Shown in pieces: positions 17,155 to 26,632 of a stretch of 64,000 nucleotides of DNA. The position numbers and the translations under genes are program-made. A model generated the notes under the pieces. It did no database searches and had not been told where the DNA came from. It was given only the letters and a program-made list of their open reading frames with translations. Source of the DNA: an uncultured Eubacteriales bacterium. GTDB taxonomy: Bacteria > Bacillota > Clostridia > Oscillospirales > Acutalibacteraceae. The DNA is taken from assembly GCA_934457115.1 (NCBI GenBank), contig CAKSHI010000007.1:1-64000 (forward strand), read 5' to 3'. Every line of letters starts with the position of its first letter. Within the stretch, counting starts at the first letter, position 1.

Positions 17155-17613
17155 ATGAAATGCCCTTATTGTGGATTTGAAGAAAGTAAAGTTATAGATT
17201 CCAGACCTGCGGAAGACGGCGAAAAAATCAGGAGACGCAGGGAATGCGTAAATTGTAAAAAAAGATTTACGACTTATGAAGTAATTGAAAACATCCCTAT
17301 TATGGTAATTAAAAAAGATAAATCTAGAGAACCTTTTGACCGTAATAAGCTTTTAAACGGTATCTTGAAGTCCTGTGAAAAACGTCCTGTCTCGATAAAC
17401 GATATCGAAAAGATAGTCGACGATATAGAATACAATTTACAAAACTCACTGGAAAATCGAGAAATCTCCTCATCTGACATTGGAATATATGCCATGGATG
17501 CTCTCAAAAAAGTAGATGAAGTGTCATATGTGCGTTTTGCATCAGTATATAGGCAATTTAAGGATATAAATACATTTATGGAAGAATTAAATAAACTTCT
17601 TAATGGCAAGTAA
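17155..17613 (+). CDS. nrdR: Transcriptional repressor NrdR
   Basis: 152 aa, normal length. The N-terminal zinc ribbon has CPYC (3-6) and CVNC (~31-34), the R-R-R-E-C segment follows, and the ATP-cone domain runs from ~49 ([16 protein letters not shown]...). NrdR senses ATP/dATP and represses ribonucleotide reductase genes. No nrd gene is in the window, so it acts in trans. TAGGTGGTG precedes the ATG. Monocistronic, with a terminator behind it. Confidence 0.97.
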   Translation: MKCPYCGFEESKVIDSRPAEDGEKIRRRRECVNCKKRFTTYEVIENIPIMVIKKDKSREPFDRNKLLNGILKSCEKRPVSINDIEKIVDDIEYNLQNSLENREISSSDIGIYAMDALKKVDEVSYVRFASVYRQFKDINTFMEELNKLLNGK

Positions 17614-17643
17614 GCAATGCCTATATATTCCTTTGGCAAAGTA

Positions 17644-17680
17644 TAAAACCGAGTATTGACAAACTCAATACTCGGTTTTA
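17644..17680. terminator. Bidirectional terminator between nrdR and the Rrf2 gene
   Basis: A 16-bp stem (TAAAACCGAGTATTGA / TCAATACTCGGTTTTA) with a 5-nt loop; T-rich DNA follows on the plus strand. It sits between convergent genes and can serve both. Confidence 0.85.
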
Positions 17681-17698
17681 TTTTATCTTTATTTTGCA

Positions 17699-18076
17699 TC
17701 AAGAAAAGTTAACTTCATCAAGCTTTTGCCTAACCATTAAGGAAATCTCGTTATAGACCTTATTAAACTTGCAGCTGGTATGACCGCAAGGATAATCTTT
17801 GTCAACACATCTGCTTATACAGTACGGCCCTTCGACGGATTCAATAACTTGCCTTAATGTAATCTCATTTGGAGGCCTTTTTAAAATATATCCGCCCTTT
17901 GCTCCTTTAAATGAACTTACAATATCATTAGAAACAAGCTTTCTTAATATTTTAAGCGCAAATCTAAGAGGTACTGACGTATTTTCCGCAATAGATGATG
18001 CGTCTTTTTTTTCTTTGCATGATGCTAAAAATTCTACAATCCTAACAGCATAATCTGCTTCTAATGTAATGTGCAA
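17699..18076 (-). CDS. Rrf2 family regulator with cysteine cluster
   Basis: 125 aa. Winged helix with the Rrf2 opening (ITLEADYAVRIVEFLA), recognition region SVPLRFALKILRKLV and wing SFKGAKGGYILKRP. Four Cys in CISRC...CGHTSC (~82-101) resemble the Fe-S ligand cluster of IscR/NsrR/RsrR-type members, so redox or Fe-S sensing is likely. It follows rpoD by 14 nt and is probably the last gene of the dgt-dnaG-rpoD transcript. Which member it is cannot be told; no isc/suf genes are nearby. Confidence 0.88.
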   Translation of the reverse strand: MHITLEADYAVRIVEFLASCKEKKDASSIAENTSVPLRFALKILRKLVSNDIVSSFKGAKGGYILKRPPNEITLRQVIESVEGPYCISRCVDKDYPCGHTSCKFNKVYNEISLMVRQKLDEVNFS

Positions 18077-18090
18077 TTGTAAATTCCCCT

Positions 18091-19182
18091 TTATTCAAGA
18101 AAATCCTTTAATTTTTTACTTCTGCTTGGATGTCTAAGTTTTCTAAGAGCCTTAGCTTCTATTTGCCTAATTCTCTCGCGAGTGACATTAAACTCTTTTC
18201 CAACTTCCTCTAAAGTCCTTGCTCTGCCGTCTACCAAACCAAAACGAAGCCTTAGAACCTTTTCTTCTCTTGGTGTTAATGTGTCCAAAACATTATCGAG
18301 CTGTTCCTTCAAAAACGTTTGAGCAGCTGCATCGACCGGTGCGGGAGAATCATCATCGGGTATAAAATCGCCTAAGTGGCTATCTTCTTCCTCGCCTATA
18401 GGTGTCTCAAGTGAAACAGGTTCTTGAGCCGATCTAATAACTTCCCTTACTTTTTCTGCAGGTAGGTCAAGTTCTTCTGCAATTTCTTCAATGCTTGGTT
18501 CATGTCCATTGGTGTGAAGAAGTTGATTAGATACCTTTTTTACTTTATTGATGGTTTCAACCATATGAACCGGTATTCTAATAGTTCTTGCCTGGTCTGC
18601 TATAGCTCTTGTTATGGATTGCCTTATCCACCATGTTGCATAAGTTGAGAATTTAAATCCTTTTGTATAATCGAATTTTTCAACAGCCTTGATAAGTCCT
18701 AAATTTCCTTCTTGAATTAAATCCAAGAACTGCATTCCTCTTCCCAAATATCTTTTTGCGATACTTACTACAAGCCTTAAATTAGATTCTGAAAGCTTTT
18801 GCTTTGCTTTTTGGTCGCCATTTGAAATCCTAATTGCAAGATCAATTTCCTCTTTTGAACTAAGTAAAGGGACAATTCCTATTTCTTTTAAATATACTTT
18901 GACAGGGTCATCAACTGAAACAGAATTATATACCAATGTTTTTTCCGAACCATCGCCATTAATAAAGTCTATATCCTCAAGCCCGTCATCCACAAAGTTA
19001 TCTATTATTTCAACGCCACTGTTCTCTAATGAATCATAAAAATTCTCTATTTGTTCCGGATCAAAATCCAATTCACCCATCGCATCTAAAATTTCTTGAG
19101 TAGATATATGACCATTTGCCTTGCCCATATCCATTAGGTCTTTGATTACCTGTCTTTTTTGCGTTATCTGATTAATTTCCAT
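18091..19182 (-). CDS. rpoD: RNA polymerase primary sigma factor (sigma-A)
   Basis: 363 aa, the usual size in Clostridia. Regions in order: 1.1 remnant, 1.2 ([11 protein letters not shown]), 2.1-2.4 ([36 protein letters not shown]), region 3 and region 4 with the C-terminal helix-turn-helix ([20 protein letters not shown]). It directs core RNA polymerase to housekeeping promoters, consistent with the many TTGACA/TATAAT sites here. In the conserved dgt-dnaG-rpoD order, 13 nt from dnaG. Confidence 0.98.
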   Translation of the reverse strand: MEINQITQKRQVIKDLMDMGKANGHISTQEILDAMGELDFDPEQIENFYDSLENSGVEIIDNFVDDGLEDIDFINGDGSEKTLVYNSVSVDDPVKVYLKEIGIVPLLSSKEEIDLAIRISNGDQKAKQKLSESNLRLVVSIAKRYLGRGMQFLDLIQEGNLGLIKAVEKFDYTKGFKFSTYATWWIRQSITRAIADQARTIRIPVHMVETINKVKKVSNQLLHTNGHEPSIEEIAEELDLPAEKVREVIRSAQEPVSLETPIGEEEDSHLGDFIPDDDSPAPVDAAAQTFLKEQLDNVLDTLTPREEKVLRLRFGLVDGRARTLEEVGKEFNVTRERIRQIEAKALRKLRHPSRSKKLKDFLE

Positions 19183-19195
19183 TAAAATTTGCCCC

Positions 19196-20962
19196 CTACT
19201 GTTTTAGCTCCTTAAGCTTATCAAAATATTCCTTTATATCTTTAATATCACTATTCGCAGCATCGCTTAATGATATTCTTTCCTTCTCATCTAAAATAAC
19301 TTTTATATATTCATCTACAACAATATCATTGTTTTCACATTCAATATAAGACGAAAGCATTTTTGCTATTCTTCCCATTTCTTTGATTGAAAAATCACTA
19401 GAAAGACTTGTAAGATTTAAATTCATATTATTTTTTACTTTATCTATAATTATATTATAAACTCGACGATTAAAATCTGTCAAAAAATCGTCGGGCCTTA
19501 ACCTCGAACTTATATTATTAATCTTTTGAGGATTGTTTATAAGATAAGAGATAATCGCCTCTTCTGCATGAGCAGCTCTAAGATTGTCCCTTTTTTGAGG
19601 ATTTATATCATCTTTTAGCGATGACAGCTCTGTTTGTATATATTTAAATTCCTTTTTAACATCTTTTCTTCTGTTATTCTTTACTAACTTTTCTATTTGA
19701 AAAGTAATAGCAGACTTCTCTATATCTAATTCTTCACTTATTTTCCCTGCATATACTTCCCTTTCCAATCGATTGTTTATATTGGCAAGCATTTTTACAG
19801 CTTCATTAACATACCTTACCTTACCTTCGGGACTTTGTAAATCACAGTCAAGCTTTATCTTTTTTAAAGAATATTCTATATCATTAGAAGATTTTTCTAA
19901 AAGTTGCTTAAACCTTACCGCTCCGTTTTCTCCATATGACTTTATATATTCATCTGGGTCTTTTCCGCTTGGTATTGTCAAAACTTTTACTAAAAGCTCA
20001 GTATCTCTAAACATAGATATTGCTCTAGCTGTCGCTTTTTGACCGGCTTGATCTGCATCATAAGCGATTATGACTTCCTTGGTGTATCGTGAAATAATAT
20101 TTACTTGCTCCCTTGTAAGGGATGTCCCCAAAGTTGCAACGGTATTTTCAAATCCCGCTTGATGAAGAGCAATGACGTCCATATAACCTTCGGCAAGTAT
20201 AATTTTATCTTTACAAAAATTTTTGGCAAAATTCAAAGCAAATAGATTATAATGTTTTTTAAACACGGGAGTATCTGCAGTATTTAAATACTTAGGTTTT
20301 ATGTCGCTTAATACTCTCCCGCCAAACGCTATCACATTTCCCCTTAGATCTATTATAGGAAACATAACTCTGCCAAAAAAGCGGTCTATCACCACACCGT
20401 TTCGACTTTTTATCGCTAAATTCGCTTCTAAAAGCTCTTCATTTGTAAAACCCTTTGAAGTAAGATAGTTCACTAAATTAAACCTTGAATCAGCCGCATA
20501 TCCCAAACCAAAATGTTTGATTGTTTTATCGCTAAGCCCTCTACTTTTAAAATAATTATACCCATCTTTGGATTTAGGGTCATAGAGATTATAATGATAA
20601 TACCTTGCGGCCTCACGATTCGCCTCGTATATTCTCTTTTTTAATTTCGACAAGCCATCTTCCCTATTATCAATAGGGACCTCAAGCCCTGCTCTTTGAG
20701 CTAAAAATTTTACTGCATCTATATAATCAAGGTTTTCAATCATCCTAATAAAGGTAATGACATCCCCGCCTACGCCACACCCAAAGCAGTAAAAAGAACC
20801 GCTTTGAGGGTATAAATTAAAGGACGGAGTTTTCTCCCCATGGAATGGACAAAGTCCCACCATGTTTCTGCCATGCCTTTTTAAACTTACATAGCTTGAA
20901 ACAACATCGACAATATCGCTTCTAAGTTTTAATTCATCCATAAAAGAATCGGGCAATGGCAT
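19196..20962 (-). CDS. dnaG: DNA primase
   Basis: 588 aa, normal. Zinc-binding domain with C38, H41, C59, C62 (CPFH...CFGC), RNA polymerase core with the TOPRIM Glu in [11 protein letters not shown] and the acidic DADQAG motif, and a C-terminal helical domain (~440-588) that binds the DnaB/DnaC helicase. It makes the RNA primers for replication. 15 nt downstream of dgt and 13 nt upstream of rpoD. Confidence 0.98.
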   Translation of the reverse strand: MPLPDSFMDELKLRSDIVDVVSSYVSLKRHGRNMVGLCPFHGEKTPSFNLYPQSGSFYCFGCGVGGDVITFIRMIENLDYIDAVKFLAQRAGLEVPIDNREDGLSKLKKRIYEANREAARYYHYNLYDPKSKDGYNYFKSRGLSDKTIKHFGLGYAADSRFNLVNYLTSKGFTNEELLEANLAIKSRNGVVIDRFFGRVMFPIIDLRGNVIAFGGRVLSDIKPKYLNTADTPVFKKHYNLFALNFAKNFCKDKIILAEGYMDVIALHQAGFENTVATLGTSLTREQVNIISRYTKEVIIAYDADQAGQKATARAISMFRDTELLVKVLTIPSGKDPDEYIKSYGENGAVRFKQLLEKSSNDIEYSLKKIKLDCDLQSPEGKVRYVNEAVKMLANINNRLEREVYAGKISEELDIEKSAITFQIEKLVKNNRRKDVKKEFKYIQTELSSLKDDINPQKRDNLRAAHAEEAIISYLINNPQKINNISSRLRPDDFLTDFNRRVYNIIIDKVKNNMNLNLTSLSSDFSIKEMGRIAKMLSSYIECENNDIVVDEYIKVILDEKERISLSDAANSDIKDIKEYFDKLKELKQ

Positions 20963-20977
20963 ACTTTTTCATCTCCT

Positions 20978-21973
20978 TTATATACCCCAAGACCGTGGAA
21001 TAAATATATTTTTAAATTTATCTACTGCAAATTTGTCAGTCATGCCGGCAATATAATCGCATACCGCACGGTTAGGATCTTCTTCTTTAGCTATCACTTG
21101 AAGATCATAAGGTAATTCATTCAAATTATCCATAAAGTGACGATATAGACTTTCTACTAAATAAGGTACCTTCTTTTCCTGCGTTTTACGGTCCGAATTA
21201 TAAACATTAGCATACATAAAGCTATGAAGATCATCAAAAGCTTTTTGAATCTGCTCATCCATCAACAAAACATCATCATGACTAAAGCTTATAAGTGAAT
21301 TTATCAGCTTGTCAATTCTTTGTTTTCTTGTTTTTCCAAGCACTTTAAGTATATCACTAGGGATATCTTCTTCATTAAGTATTCCTGCTCTTTCAGCATC
21401 GTCAACATCATGATTTATGTAAGCTATTCTATCGGCTATCTTAACAATTCTTCCCTCTATTGTGAAAGCCTCTTCTCCTCTTGTGTGGCATAATATTCCA
21501 TTTAATACTTCCTTTGTAAGGTTAAGACCCTTTAGATCGTTTTCAAGCCTTTCGACAACTCTTACACTCTGTTCAAAATGCTTAAATCCGCTGGGAGATA
21601 TCTCATTAAGTGCCGCCTCACCTGTATGGCCAAACGGTGTGTGTCCCAAATCATGAGCAAGAGAAATTGCCTCGGTAAGATCTTCATTAAAACGAAGAGC
21701 CCTTGCAATTGTCCTGGCTATTTGTGAAACTTCCAAGGTATGAGTGAGCCTTGTTCTATAGTGATCCCCTTCCGGCGAAAGGAAAACTTGAGTTTTATGT
21801 TTTAATCTTCTAAATGCCTTACTATGTATAACTCTATCACGGTCTCTTTGATATTCCGTTCTAATTTCGCACTTTTCCTGATATTGCTTTCTTCCTAACG
21901 TGTTCTTAGAAAAGGAAGCATATGGAGATAATATTTTTAATTCCAAATCCTCAGTGTATTCTCTTATATTCAA
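20978..21973 (-). CDS. dgt: Deoxyguanosinetriphosphate triphosphohydrolase-like protein
   Basis: 331 aa from a TTG at 21973, chosen because a run of seven G lies 7 nt upstream and NIREYTEDLELKILSPYA is the usual N-terminus. HD-domain phosphohydrolase: RDRDRVIHSKAFRRLKHKTQV, RLTHTLEVSQIARTIA (first His), AHDLGHTPFGH (HD pair) and a later Asp (ADRIAYINHDVDD). The family hydrolyses dNTPs to nucleosides and triphosphate. First gene of the dgt-dnaG-rpoD unit. A longer in-frame reading to 22033 would add 20 hydrophobic residues without a ribosome binding site. Confidence 0.93.
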   Translation of the reverse strand: MNIREYTEDLELKILSPYASFSKNTLGRKQYQEKCEIRTEYQRDRDRVIHSKAFRRLKHKTQVFLSPEGDHYRTRLTHTLEVSQIARTIARALRFNEDLTEAISLAHDLGHTPFGHTGEAALNEISPSGFKHFEQSVRVVERLENDLKGLNLTKEVLNGILCHTRGEEAFTIEGRIVKIADRIAYINHDVDDAERAGILNEEDIPSDILKVLGKTRKQRIDKLINSLISFSHDDVLLMDEQIQKAFDDLHSFMYANVYNSDRKTQEKKVPYLVESLYRHFMDNLNELPYDLQVIAKEEDPNRAVCDYIAGMTDKFAVDKFKNIFIPRSWGI

Positions 21974-22009
21974 AATATCGACCCCCCCTAAAAATAGAAA
22001 AACATACTC

Positions 22010-22037
22010 ATTATATATTATACAATATATCAATCAA
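22010..22037 (-). promoter_or_regulatory. Likely promoter of dgt-dnaG-rpoD
   Basis: Minus strand: TTGATT (22032-22037), 16-nt spacer, TATAAT (22010-22015), just upstream of the G-rich ribosome binding site of dgt. Confidence 0.5.
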
Positions 22038-22136
22038 AAAGTGATCGATTTTTTTAAAAAAAGTCTTTTTCGGCATAAGAAATTAAAAAAACAATCTATA
22101 CTAAATTTTTTAATATAAAACGCTCCAAAATAAAGG

Positions 22137-22757
22137 CTACACTTCAAAAAAGTCCTCACCTAAAACCTCAGGCGATACTTTTCCTGAAGTTATCTCTGAC
22201 AAATCGGCAAAAAATTTACCTATTTCCTCTTCTAAAATACAAAACTCTATATTAACCTTGTCAAGGAAATCCTCTTTTATAATTTTAGATGTATAAGAAG
22301 ATATCAATGCATTTATTTTTCCATACTCAAAGTACTCTAAATTAAGTTTTAAAATCCTGCACTTTCTCATAGTAATTATCTTTGCGGCGTCGACAGCCAT
22401 TTTGGCACTATGTGAATATGCCCTTACAAGACCGCCGGCCCCTAAAAGTATACCGCCAAAATATCTCGTGACAACTACCGCAGCATTTACAATGCCGCTT
22501 TTTTTGAGGACATCCAAGACAGGAACCCCCGCCGTACCCTGCGGTTCGCCATCATCGGAATATCTCATAATATTTTGGTCTCTTACAATATAAGCATAGA
22601 CATTATGGGTTGCATTCCAATATTTTTCTCTTTTTTGAGTTATAAAGGCTATTGCCTCTTCTTCAGACTGCACGGGCAGTGCAGCTCCAATAAATTTTGA
22701 TCTCTTTTCTATAAATTCTTCACAGGATTCGTTTTTAATAGTTTTATATAATCCCAC
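22137..22757 (-). CDS. YigZ/IMPACT family protein
   Basis: 206 aa, normal for the family. The IMPACT-like N-terminal domain holds the conserved SKFIGAALPV, NATHNVYAYIV, YSDDGEPQGTAGVPVLDVL and VVVTRYFGGILLGAGGLVRAY segments; a ferredoxin-like C-terminal domain (~140-206) follows. Eukaryotic IMPACT blocks GCN1-GCN2 signalling; the bacterial role is unclear, with RNA or ribosome binding suggested. Confidence 0.93.
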   Translation of the reverse strand: MGLYKTIKNESCEEFIEKRSKFIGAALPVQSEEEAIAFITQKREKYWNATHNVYAYIVRDQNIMRYSDDGEPQGTAGVPVLDVLKKSGIVNAAVVVTRYFGGILLGAGGLVRAYSHSAKMAVDAAKIITMRKCRILKLNLEYFEYGKINALISSYTSKIIKEDFLDKVNIEFCILEEEIGKFFADLSEITSGKVSPEVLGEDFFEV

Positions 22758-22807
22758 ACTACCATCCTTTTAATAGAAAATTAATACAGCTTACCTAACA
22801 AAAAGCA

Positions 22808-22837
22808 AAAAGGCAGTGCATAATTGCACAGCCTTTT
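22808..22837 (-). terminator. Terminator after rpmE
   Basis: AAAAGGCaGTGCA pairs with TGCACaGCCTTTT with one mismatch; a T-run closes it on the minus strand. Confidence 0.75.
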
Positions 22838-22859
22838 AATCACTAATAACCACAAGTCA

Positions 22860-23066
22860 TTATTTATTTCCGATGCCGTAACGCTTTTTAAATCTGTCTA
22901 CACGTCCGCCAGTATCAACGAGCTTTTGTTTGCCGGTGAAAAACGGATGGCATTTAGAGCATATTTCTACACGAATATTGCTTTTTGTTGAACCTGTTTC
23001 GATTACATTACCACAAGCACAAGTGATTGTAGTTTTTTCGTACTTTGGATGTATGTTTTCTTTCAT
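22860..23066 (-). CDS. rpmE: 50S ribosomal protein L31, zinc form
   Basis: 68 aa. [19 protein letters not shown] start; Cys at ~16, 18, 37 and 40 (CAC and CSKC) show the zinc-binding C+ form, so it is not the zinc-starvation paralog. FYTG-type motif [20 protein letters not shown] is present. Single gene with its own promoter and terminator; AGGTGAT-type site upstream. Confidence 0.97.
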   Translation of the reverse strand: MKENIHPKYEKTTITCACGNVIETGSTKSNIRVEICSKCHPFFTGKQKLVDTGGRVDRFKKRYGIGNK

Positions 23067-23108
23067 GTTATCACCTCTTTCGCTGAAACTGTAAACATTA
23101 ACATTAGA

Positions 23109-23137
23109 ATTATATCATAGTCAAAAGAAAATTTCAA
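23109..23137 (-). promoter_or_regulatory. Sigma-A promoter of rpmE
   Basis: Minus strand: TTGAAA (23132-23137), 17-nt spacer, TATAAT (23109-23114), with an upstream TG making an extended -10. Confidence 0.75.
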
Positions 23138-23213
23138 GCTCAAATTATCATAAGTTTAAATTTTAGCAATATATTATATTGAGTTATAGTATTTGTAAAA
23201 TATATTATTAAAA

Positions 23214-24014
23214 TCAACTGTCTTTTTGGAGATCTATGTACTCGCAATACTCCTCAAGGCATAAATCCAAAGCTCGCATCTTTTTAGCATTTTCTACACC
23301 CACAAAACGAAATATTGAACCTGAAAAGGTCATGGATGTCTCATCCTCTTTAGATTTAGGGTAACGCACTATAAAACCGTAATCAACACAATTTTTATTA
23401 AGCCATTTATACTCATCTAAATTTAAAATTTCATCCTTGGACCTATTTCCCGCAAAATCAAATTCAACGCTGAGCCCCGTTTGGAAATCACTTCTTCCGC
23501 CGGGCGGTACAATCTTCTCAGCCTCTGCCTTTGAACGCACGGGCGAAAAGCCGTTTTCACTCATTTGCCTATTTACCTCGTTTTGATACAATACCTCTTG
23601 ATCCTCATAACTTATATAACCGTTTTTTAAATTCAAAGCTATACCGTCTTTACCGGCATCATTTATCATTTGGCTCAACGGTTCTACAACCATTTTTTCC
23701 ATTTTAACATTTTTATATGAACTTAAATCATATTTATAATCCTTAGGTATTGGATTTTGCAAATTAACCAACGTAATAAGCTTACCTTTTTCCTCGGATG
23801 TAAAACCCATTTGGGCTAAAGTTTCCACATCTTTTTCATTTTCTATATAAAAAAAGCTTTTTATCATCTCGTTATTTTCCCTAACAATTAAAAAAGCACC
23901 GCCAAGAGCTACAACTACAATTAAAATAGGCACAAATACTTTTAAAAAATTAACCCTATCATATGCAGTCCTTCTATATCGCCTTTTTTTCTGTTTCTTT
24001 ATTTTATAAGCCAT
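23214..24014 (-). CDS. VanY-like D,D-carboxypeptidase fold protein, probably inactive
   Basis: 266 aa. A Lys/Arg-rich cytoplasmic start (~1-20), one membrane anchor (~24-44), then a VanY/PF02557-like domain outside the cell. The scaffold is clear: NGYISYEDQEVLYQ, PPGGRSDFQTGLSVEF, the WLNKNCVDYGFIVRYPK helix-strand and the IFRFVG end. But in active VanY enzymes these read SGYRSY..Q, SEHQTGLAxD and EPWHxRYVG. Here the two zinc His are F177 and I234, the zinc Asp is E184, the catalytic Glu is Ser and the substrate Arg is Ile. It may therefore bind peptidoglycan or another protein rather than cut. AAAGGGG precedes the ATG. Confidence 0.8.
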   Translation of the reverse strand: MAYKIKKQKKRRYRRTAYDRVNFLKVFVPILIVVVALGGAFLIVRENNEMIKSFFYIENEKDVETLAQMGFTSEEKGKLITLVNLQNPIPKDYKYDLSSYKNVKMEKMVVEPLSQMINDAGKDGIALNLKNGYISYEDQEVLYQNEVNRQMSENGFSPVRSKAEAEKIVPPGGRSDFQTGLSVEFDFAGNRSKDEILNLDEYKWLNKNCVDYGFIVRYPKSKEDETSMTFSGSIFRFVGVENAKKMRALDLCLEEYCEYIDLQKDS

Positions 24015-24129
24015 AATTTTTACCCCTTTGGATCAATTAAAAAATAGACTTTCGCATTGTTTAATTCTAAAACAAAACTCATTTTTTTTCAAGTACAAAC
24101 ATTTTTATTCAAAAATTGCCTTTTTATAC

Positions 24130-24158
24130 TTTTCAAAAAAGCAATAATAGTGTATTAT
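24130..24158 (+). promoter_or_regulatory. Possible promoter of pyk
   Basis: TTTTCA (24130-24135), 17-nt spacer, TATTAT (24153-24158). The -35 is weak. Confidence 0.4.
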
Positions 24159-24195
24159 ATATAATATATTAATGTTTAAAGGAGTCGTTCGAAGT

Positions 24196-25941
24196 ATGAG
24201 AAAAACAAAAATAATTTGCACATTGGGTCCCTCCACTGATAATGAAGAAACCCTTAAGCAGCTCATGTTAAATGGTATGGATGTTGCAAGGGTAAATATG
24301 TCTCACCAAGACCATGATACACATAGACGAAGAGCAAATATGGTTAAAAAACTAAGAGAAGAAGTTTCTCTTCCTGTTGCTCTATTATTAGATACAAAAG
24401 GTCCTGAAATTAGAACAGGTACTTTTGCAGAATCTAAAGTATTATTAAAGAAAGGTCAAAAATTTACTCTAACCACGGACGATATTGAGGGAGATGTAAA
24501 TGGCTGTAGCATAAGCTTTAAAGACCTTCCAAAGGATGTAAGTAAAGATTCAACAATATTGATAGATGATGGATTAATCGAACTTTCAGTCGACAAGGTT
24601 GTGGGAAACAACATTGAATGTACTGTAATAAATGGAGGAACTGTTTCTTCAAATAAAGGTATAAATGTACCGGGAGTACAACTTTCACTACCATTCTTAA
24701 ATGAAAAAGATAAATCTGATATAAAATTTGCAGTAGAAGAGGACTTCGACTTCATAGCAGCTTCTTTTACACGTACGGCCGACGACATTATAGCATTAAA
24801 AAAAGAACTTAAAAAATATAATTGCGATAACATAAAAATAATCGCTAAAATCGAAAATGGCGATGGTGTTAAAAATATTGACGACATCCTAAGAGTAGCC
24901 GACGGAATAATGGTCGCAAGAGGAGATTTAGGTGTTGAAATACCTATAGAAGATATCCCAATAATCCAAAAAATGCTCATTAAGAAAGCTTTTGAAGACG
25001 GAAGAATTGTTATAACTGCTACTCAAATGTTGGATTCAATGATTAAAAATCCAAGGCCTACAAGAGCTGAAACAACAGACGTTGCAAATGCAATATATGA
25101 CGGTACCAGCGCAATTATGCTTTCCGGCGAAACCGCAGCCGGTGCTTACCCTGTCGAAGCTGTCAAAACCATGTCCATAATAGCAAAGACAACTGAAAAG
25201 GATATAGATTATCTAAAACGATTTAGAAAAAGTGAAGTGCCTGAAAATCCAAACGTAACTTCCGCAATATCTCATGCCGCATGTACAACAGCCCATGACT
25301 TAAATGCAAAAGCTATCTTGGCTGTTTCTAAATCCGGAAGAACCGCAAAAATGATTTCAAAGTTTAGGCCTAACTGCCCTATAATCGGCGGAACAACCGA
25401 ACCCAAGGTTTTAAGGCAAATGAACCTATTTTGGGGAGTTATACCCGTAATGATAGAAGATCAGGCCTCCGGCACTGACTTATTAGAATACATAACTGAG
25501 GTTGCAAAAAAGGGTGGTTACGTAAATGACGGGGACTTGGTAGTAATCTCTGCAGGCGTACCTGTCGGCATATCAGGAAGCACAAACCTTATAAAAGTTG
25601 ACTTAGTGGGTGATGTATTGGTAACGGGAACAAGTGTTACCCCGGGTATAGTTTGTGGCAACCTTTGCGTTTGCAAAAACGAGCAAGAAGCAAGAAAGCG
25701 TTTCAAAAACGGGGATATTCTAGTAATTCCTGAAACATCCAACGGAATCCTAAATATAATGAAATATGCTTCTGCAATAATCACCGAAAATAATGGAATT
25801 AATTCTCATGCTGCTGTTGTAGGCTTGGCTCTCGACAAACCTGTAATGATAGGCGCATATAATGCAACAAACATTTTAAAGAACGGCACTACTGTCACAG
25901 TTGACTGCAGCAAAGGCTTAATTTTCAGCGGCACTTGCTAA
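24196..25941 (+). CDS. pyk: Pyruvate kinase with C-terminal PEP-utiliser domain
   Basis: 581 aa from the ATG at 24196 (RKTKIICTLGPSTDN is the normal N-terminus; an upstream in-frame start adds 8 residues). Catalytic barrel with K-containing AKIENGDGV, the MVARGDLGVEIP and ATQMLDSM motifs, and the allosteric C-domain to ~470. The last ~100 residues form the PEP-utilising-enzyme-like 'extra C-terminal sequence' seen in Bacillus and Clostridia, including NSHAAVVG with the His of the swivelling domain. It makes pyruvate and ATP from PEP and ADP. Monocistronic, terminators behind it. Confidence 0.97.
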   Translation: MRKTKIICTLGPSTDNEETLKQLMLNGMDVARVNMSHQDHDTHRRRANMVKKLREEVSLPVALLLDTKGPEIRTGTFAESKVLLKKGQKFTLTTDDIEGDVNGCSISFKDLPKDVSKDSTILIDDGLIELSVDKVVGNNIECTVINGGTVSSNKGINVPGVQLSLPFLNEKDKSDIKFAVEEDFDFIAASFTRTADDIIALKKELKKYNCDNIKIIAKIENGDGVKNIDDILRVADGIMVARGDLGVEIPIEDIPIIQKMLIKKAFEDGRIVITATQMLDSMIKNPRPTRAETTDVANAIYDGTSAIMLSGETAAGAYPVEAVKTMSIIAKTTEKDIDYLKRFRKSEVPENPNVTSAISHAACTTAHDLNAKAILAVSKSGRTAKMISKFRPNCPIIGGTTEPKVLRQMNLFWGVIPVMIEDQASGTDLLEYITEVAKKGGYVNDGDLVVISAGVPVGISGSTNLIKVDLVGDVLVTGTSVTPGIVCGNLCVCKNEQEARKRFKNGDILVIPETSNGILNIMKYASAIITENNGINSHAAVVGLALDKPVMIGAYNATNILKNGTTVTVDCSKGLIFSGTC

Positions 25942-25960
25942 TTTCCATATAAAATAATAA

Positions 25961-25994
25961 ACAGCCGAGCATCACATAAAAGATACTCGGCTGT
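25961..25994 (+). terminator. Hairpin after pyk
   Basis: ACAGCCGAG (25961-25969) pairs with CTCGGCTGT (25986-25994), with inner ATC/GAT pairing. No T-run follows at once, so it may act with the next hairpin. Confidence 0.5.
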
Positions 25995-26023
25995 CCTATT
26001 AGGTTTAGTTTATATACCAAAAG

Positions 26024-26059
26024 TACGCCAATGCAAAAAGTTGCATTGACGTATTTTTT
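26024..26059 (+). terminator. Terminator after pyk
   Basis: TACGcCAATGCAA pairs with TTGCATTGaCGTA around a 4-nt loop, then six T. A canonical intrinsic terminator whose T-run touches the end of the convergent GNAT gene. Confidence 0.85.
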
Positions 26060-26594
26060 ATACTCCCTCTAAATATGGCACTTCATCTCTTAAAATAGAA
26101 TACATACATGAATTTTGAACTACATCATATTTACAAATATGATTTCTCAATGTCCCTTCATAAGTAAATCCCGCTTTTTCCAAGCAACGCCTAGAGGCAG
26201 TGTTTATCTCAAAGGTTTCGGCATAAATTCTTTCAATATTGCAGTATTTAAATGCCAAATTACACATATATACTATAGCGCTTGTCATAATTCCCTTGCC
26301 CCAAAAGGGTACCCCCAACCAATACCCTATTTCAGCGGATTTTCTATACACATCATCTTGTCTATTAAACACAATTGAAATAGTTCCTATAAACTTATCA
26401 TCCATACAAATAGCCCTTGCTATCCTATTTGTATGTTCCCTATCGAGGCATGCTTTAATAAACCTTTCCGCATCCTCGACACTATATGGTTGGGGAAAGT
26501 CATCTCTTATAAAAGCAGCTATCCTTTTATCATTCGCATAATGTGCCAAATCTTTGGCATCAGACTCTAAAAACTCCCTTATTGATACGTCCAT
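26058..26594 (-). CDS. GNAT acetyltransferase, RimJ/RimL type
   Basis: 178 aa from the ATG at 26594 with AAGGAAGGTGAAGG upstream; a GTG at 26618 would add 8 residues before this site. Acetyltransf_3-like fold: SIREFLESDAKDLAHYAND start, EIGYWLGVPFWGKGIMTSA with the acetyl-CoA loop (fWGKGI.TSA), then the IERIYAETFEINTASRRCLEKAGF motif common to RimJ/RimL. Substrate unknown; protein N-termini are acetylated by named members. It follows nth by 38 nt. Confidence 0.9.
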   Translation of the reverse strand: MDVSIREFLESDAKDLAHYANDKRIAAFIRDDFPQPYSVEDAERFIKACLDREHTNRIARAICMDDKFIGTISIVFNRQDDVYRKSAEIGYWLGVPFWGKGIMTSAIVYMCNLAFKYCNIERIYAETFEINTASRRCLEKAGFTYEGTLRNHICKYDVVQNSCMYSILRDEVPYLEGV

Positions 26595-26632
26595 ACCTTC
26601 ACCTTCCTTAGGATCCACGATAATGAATCGTC

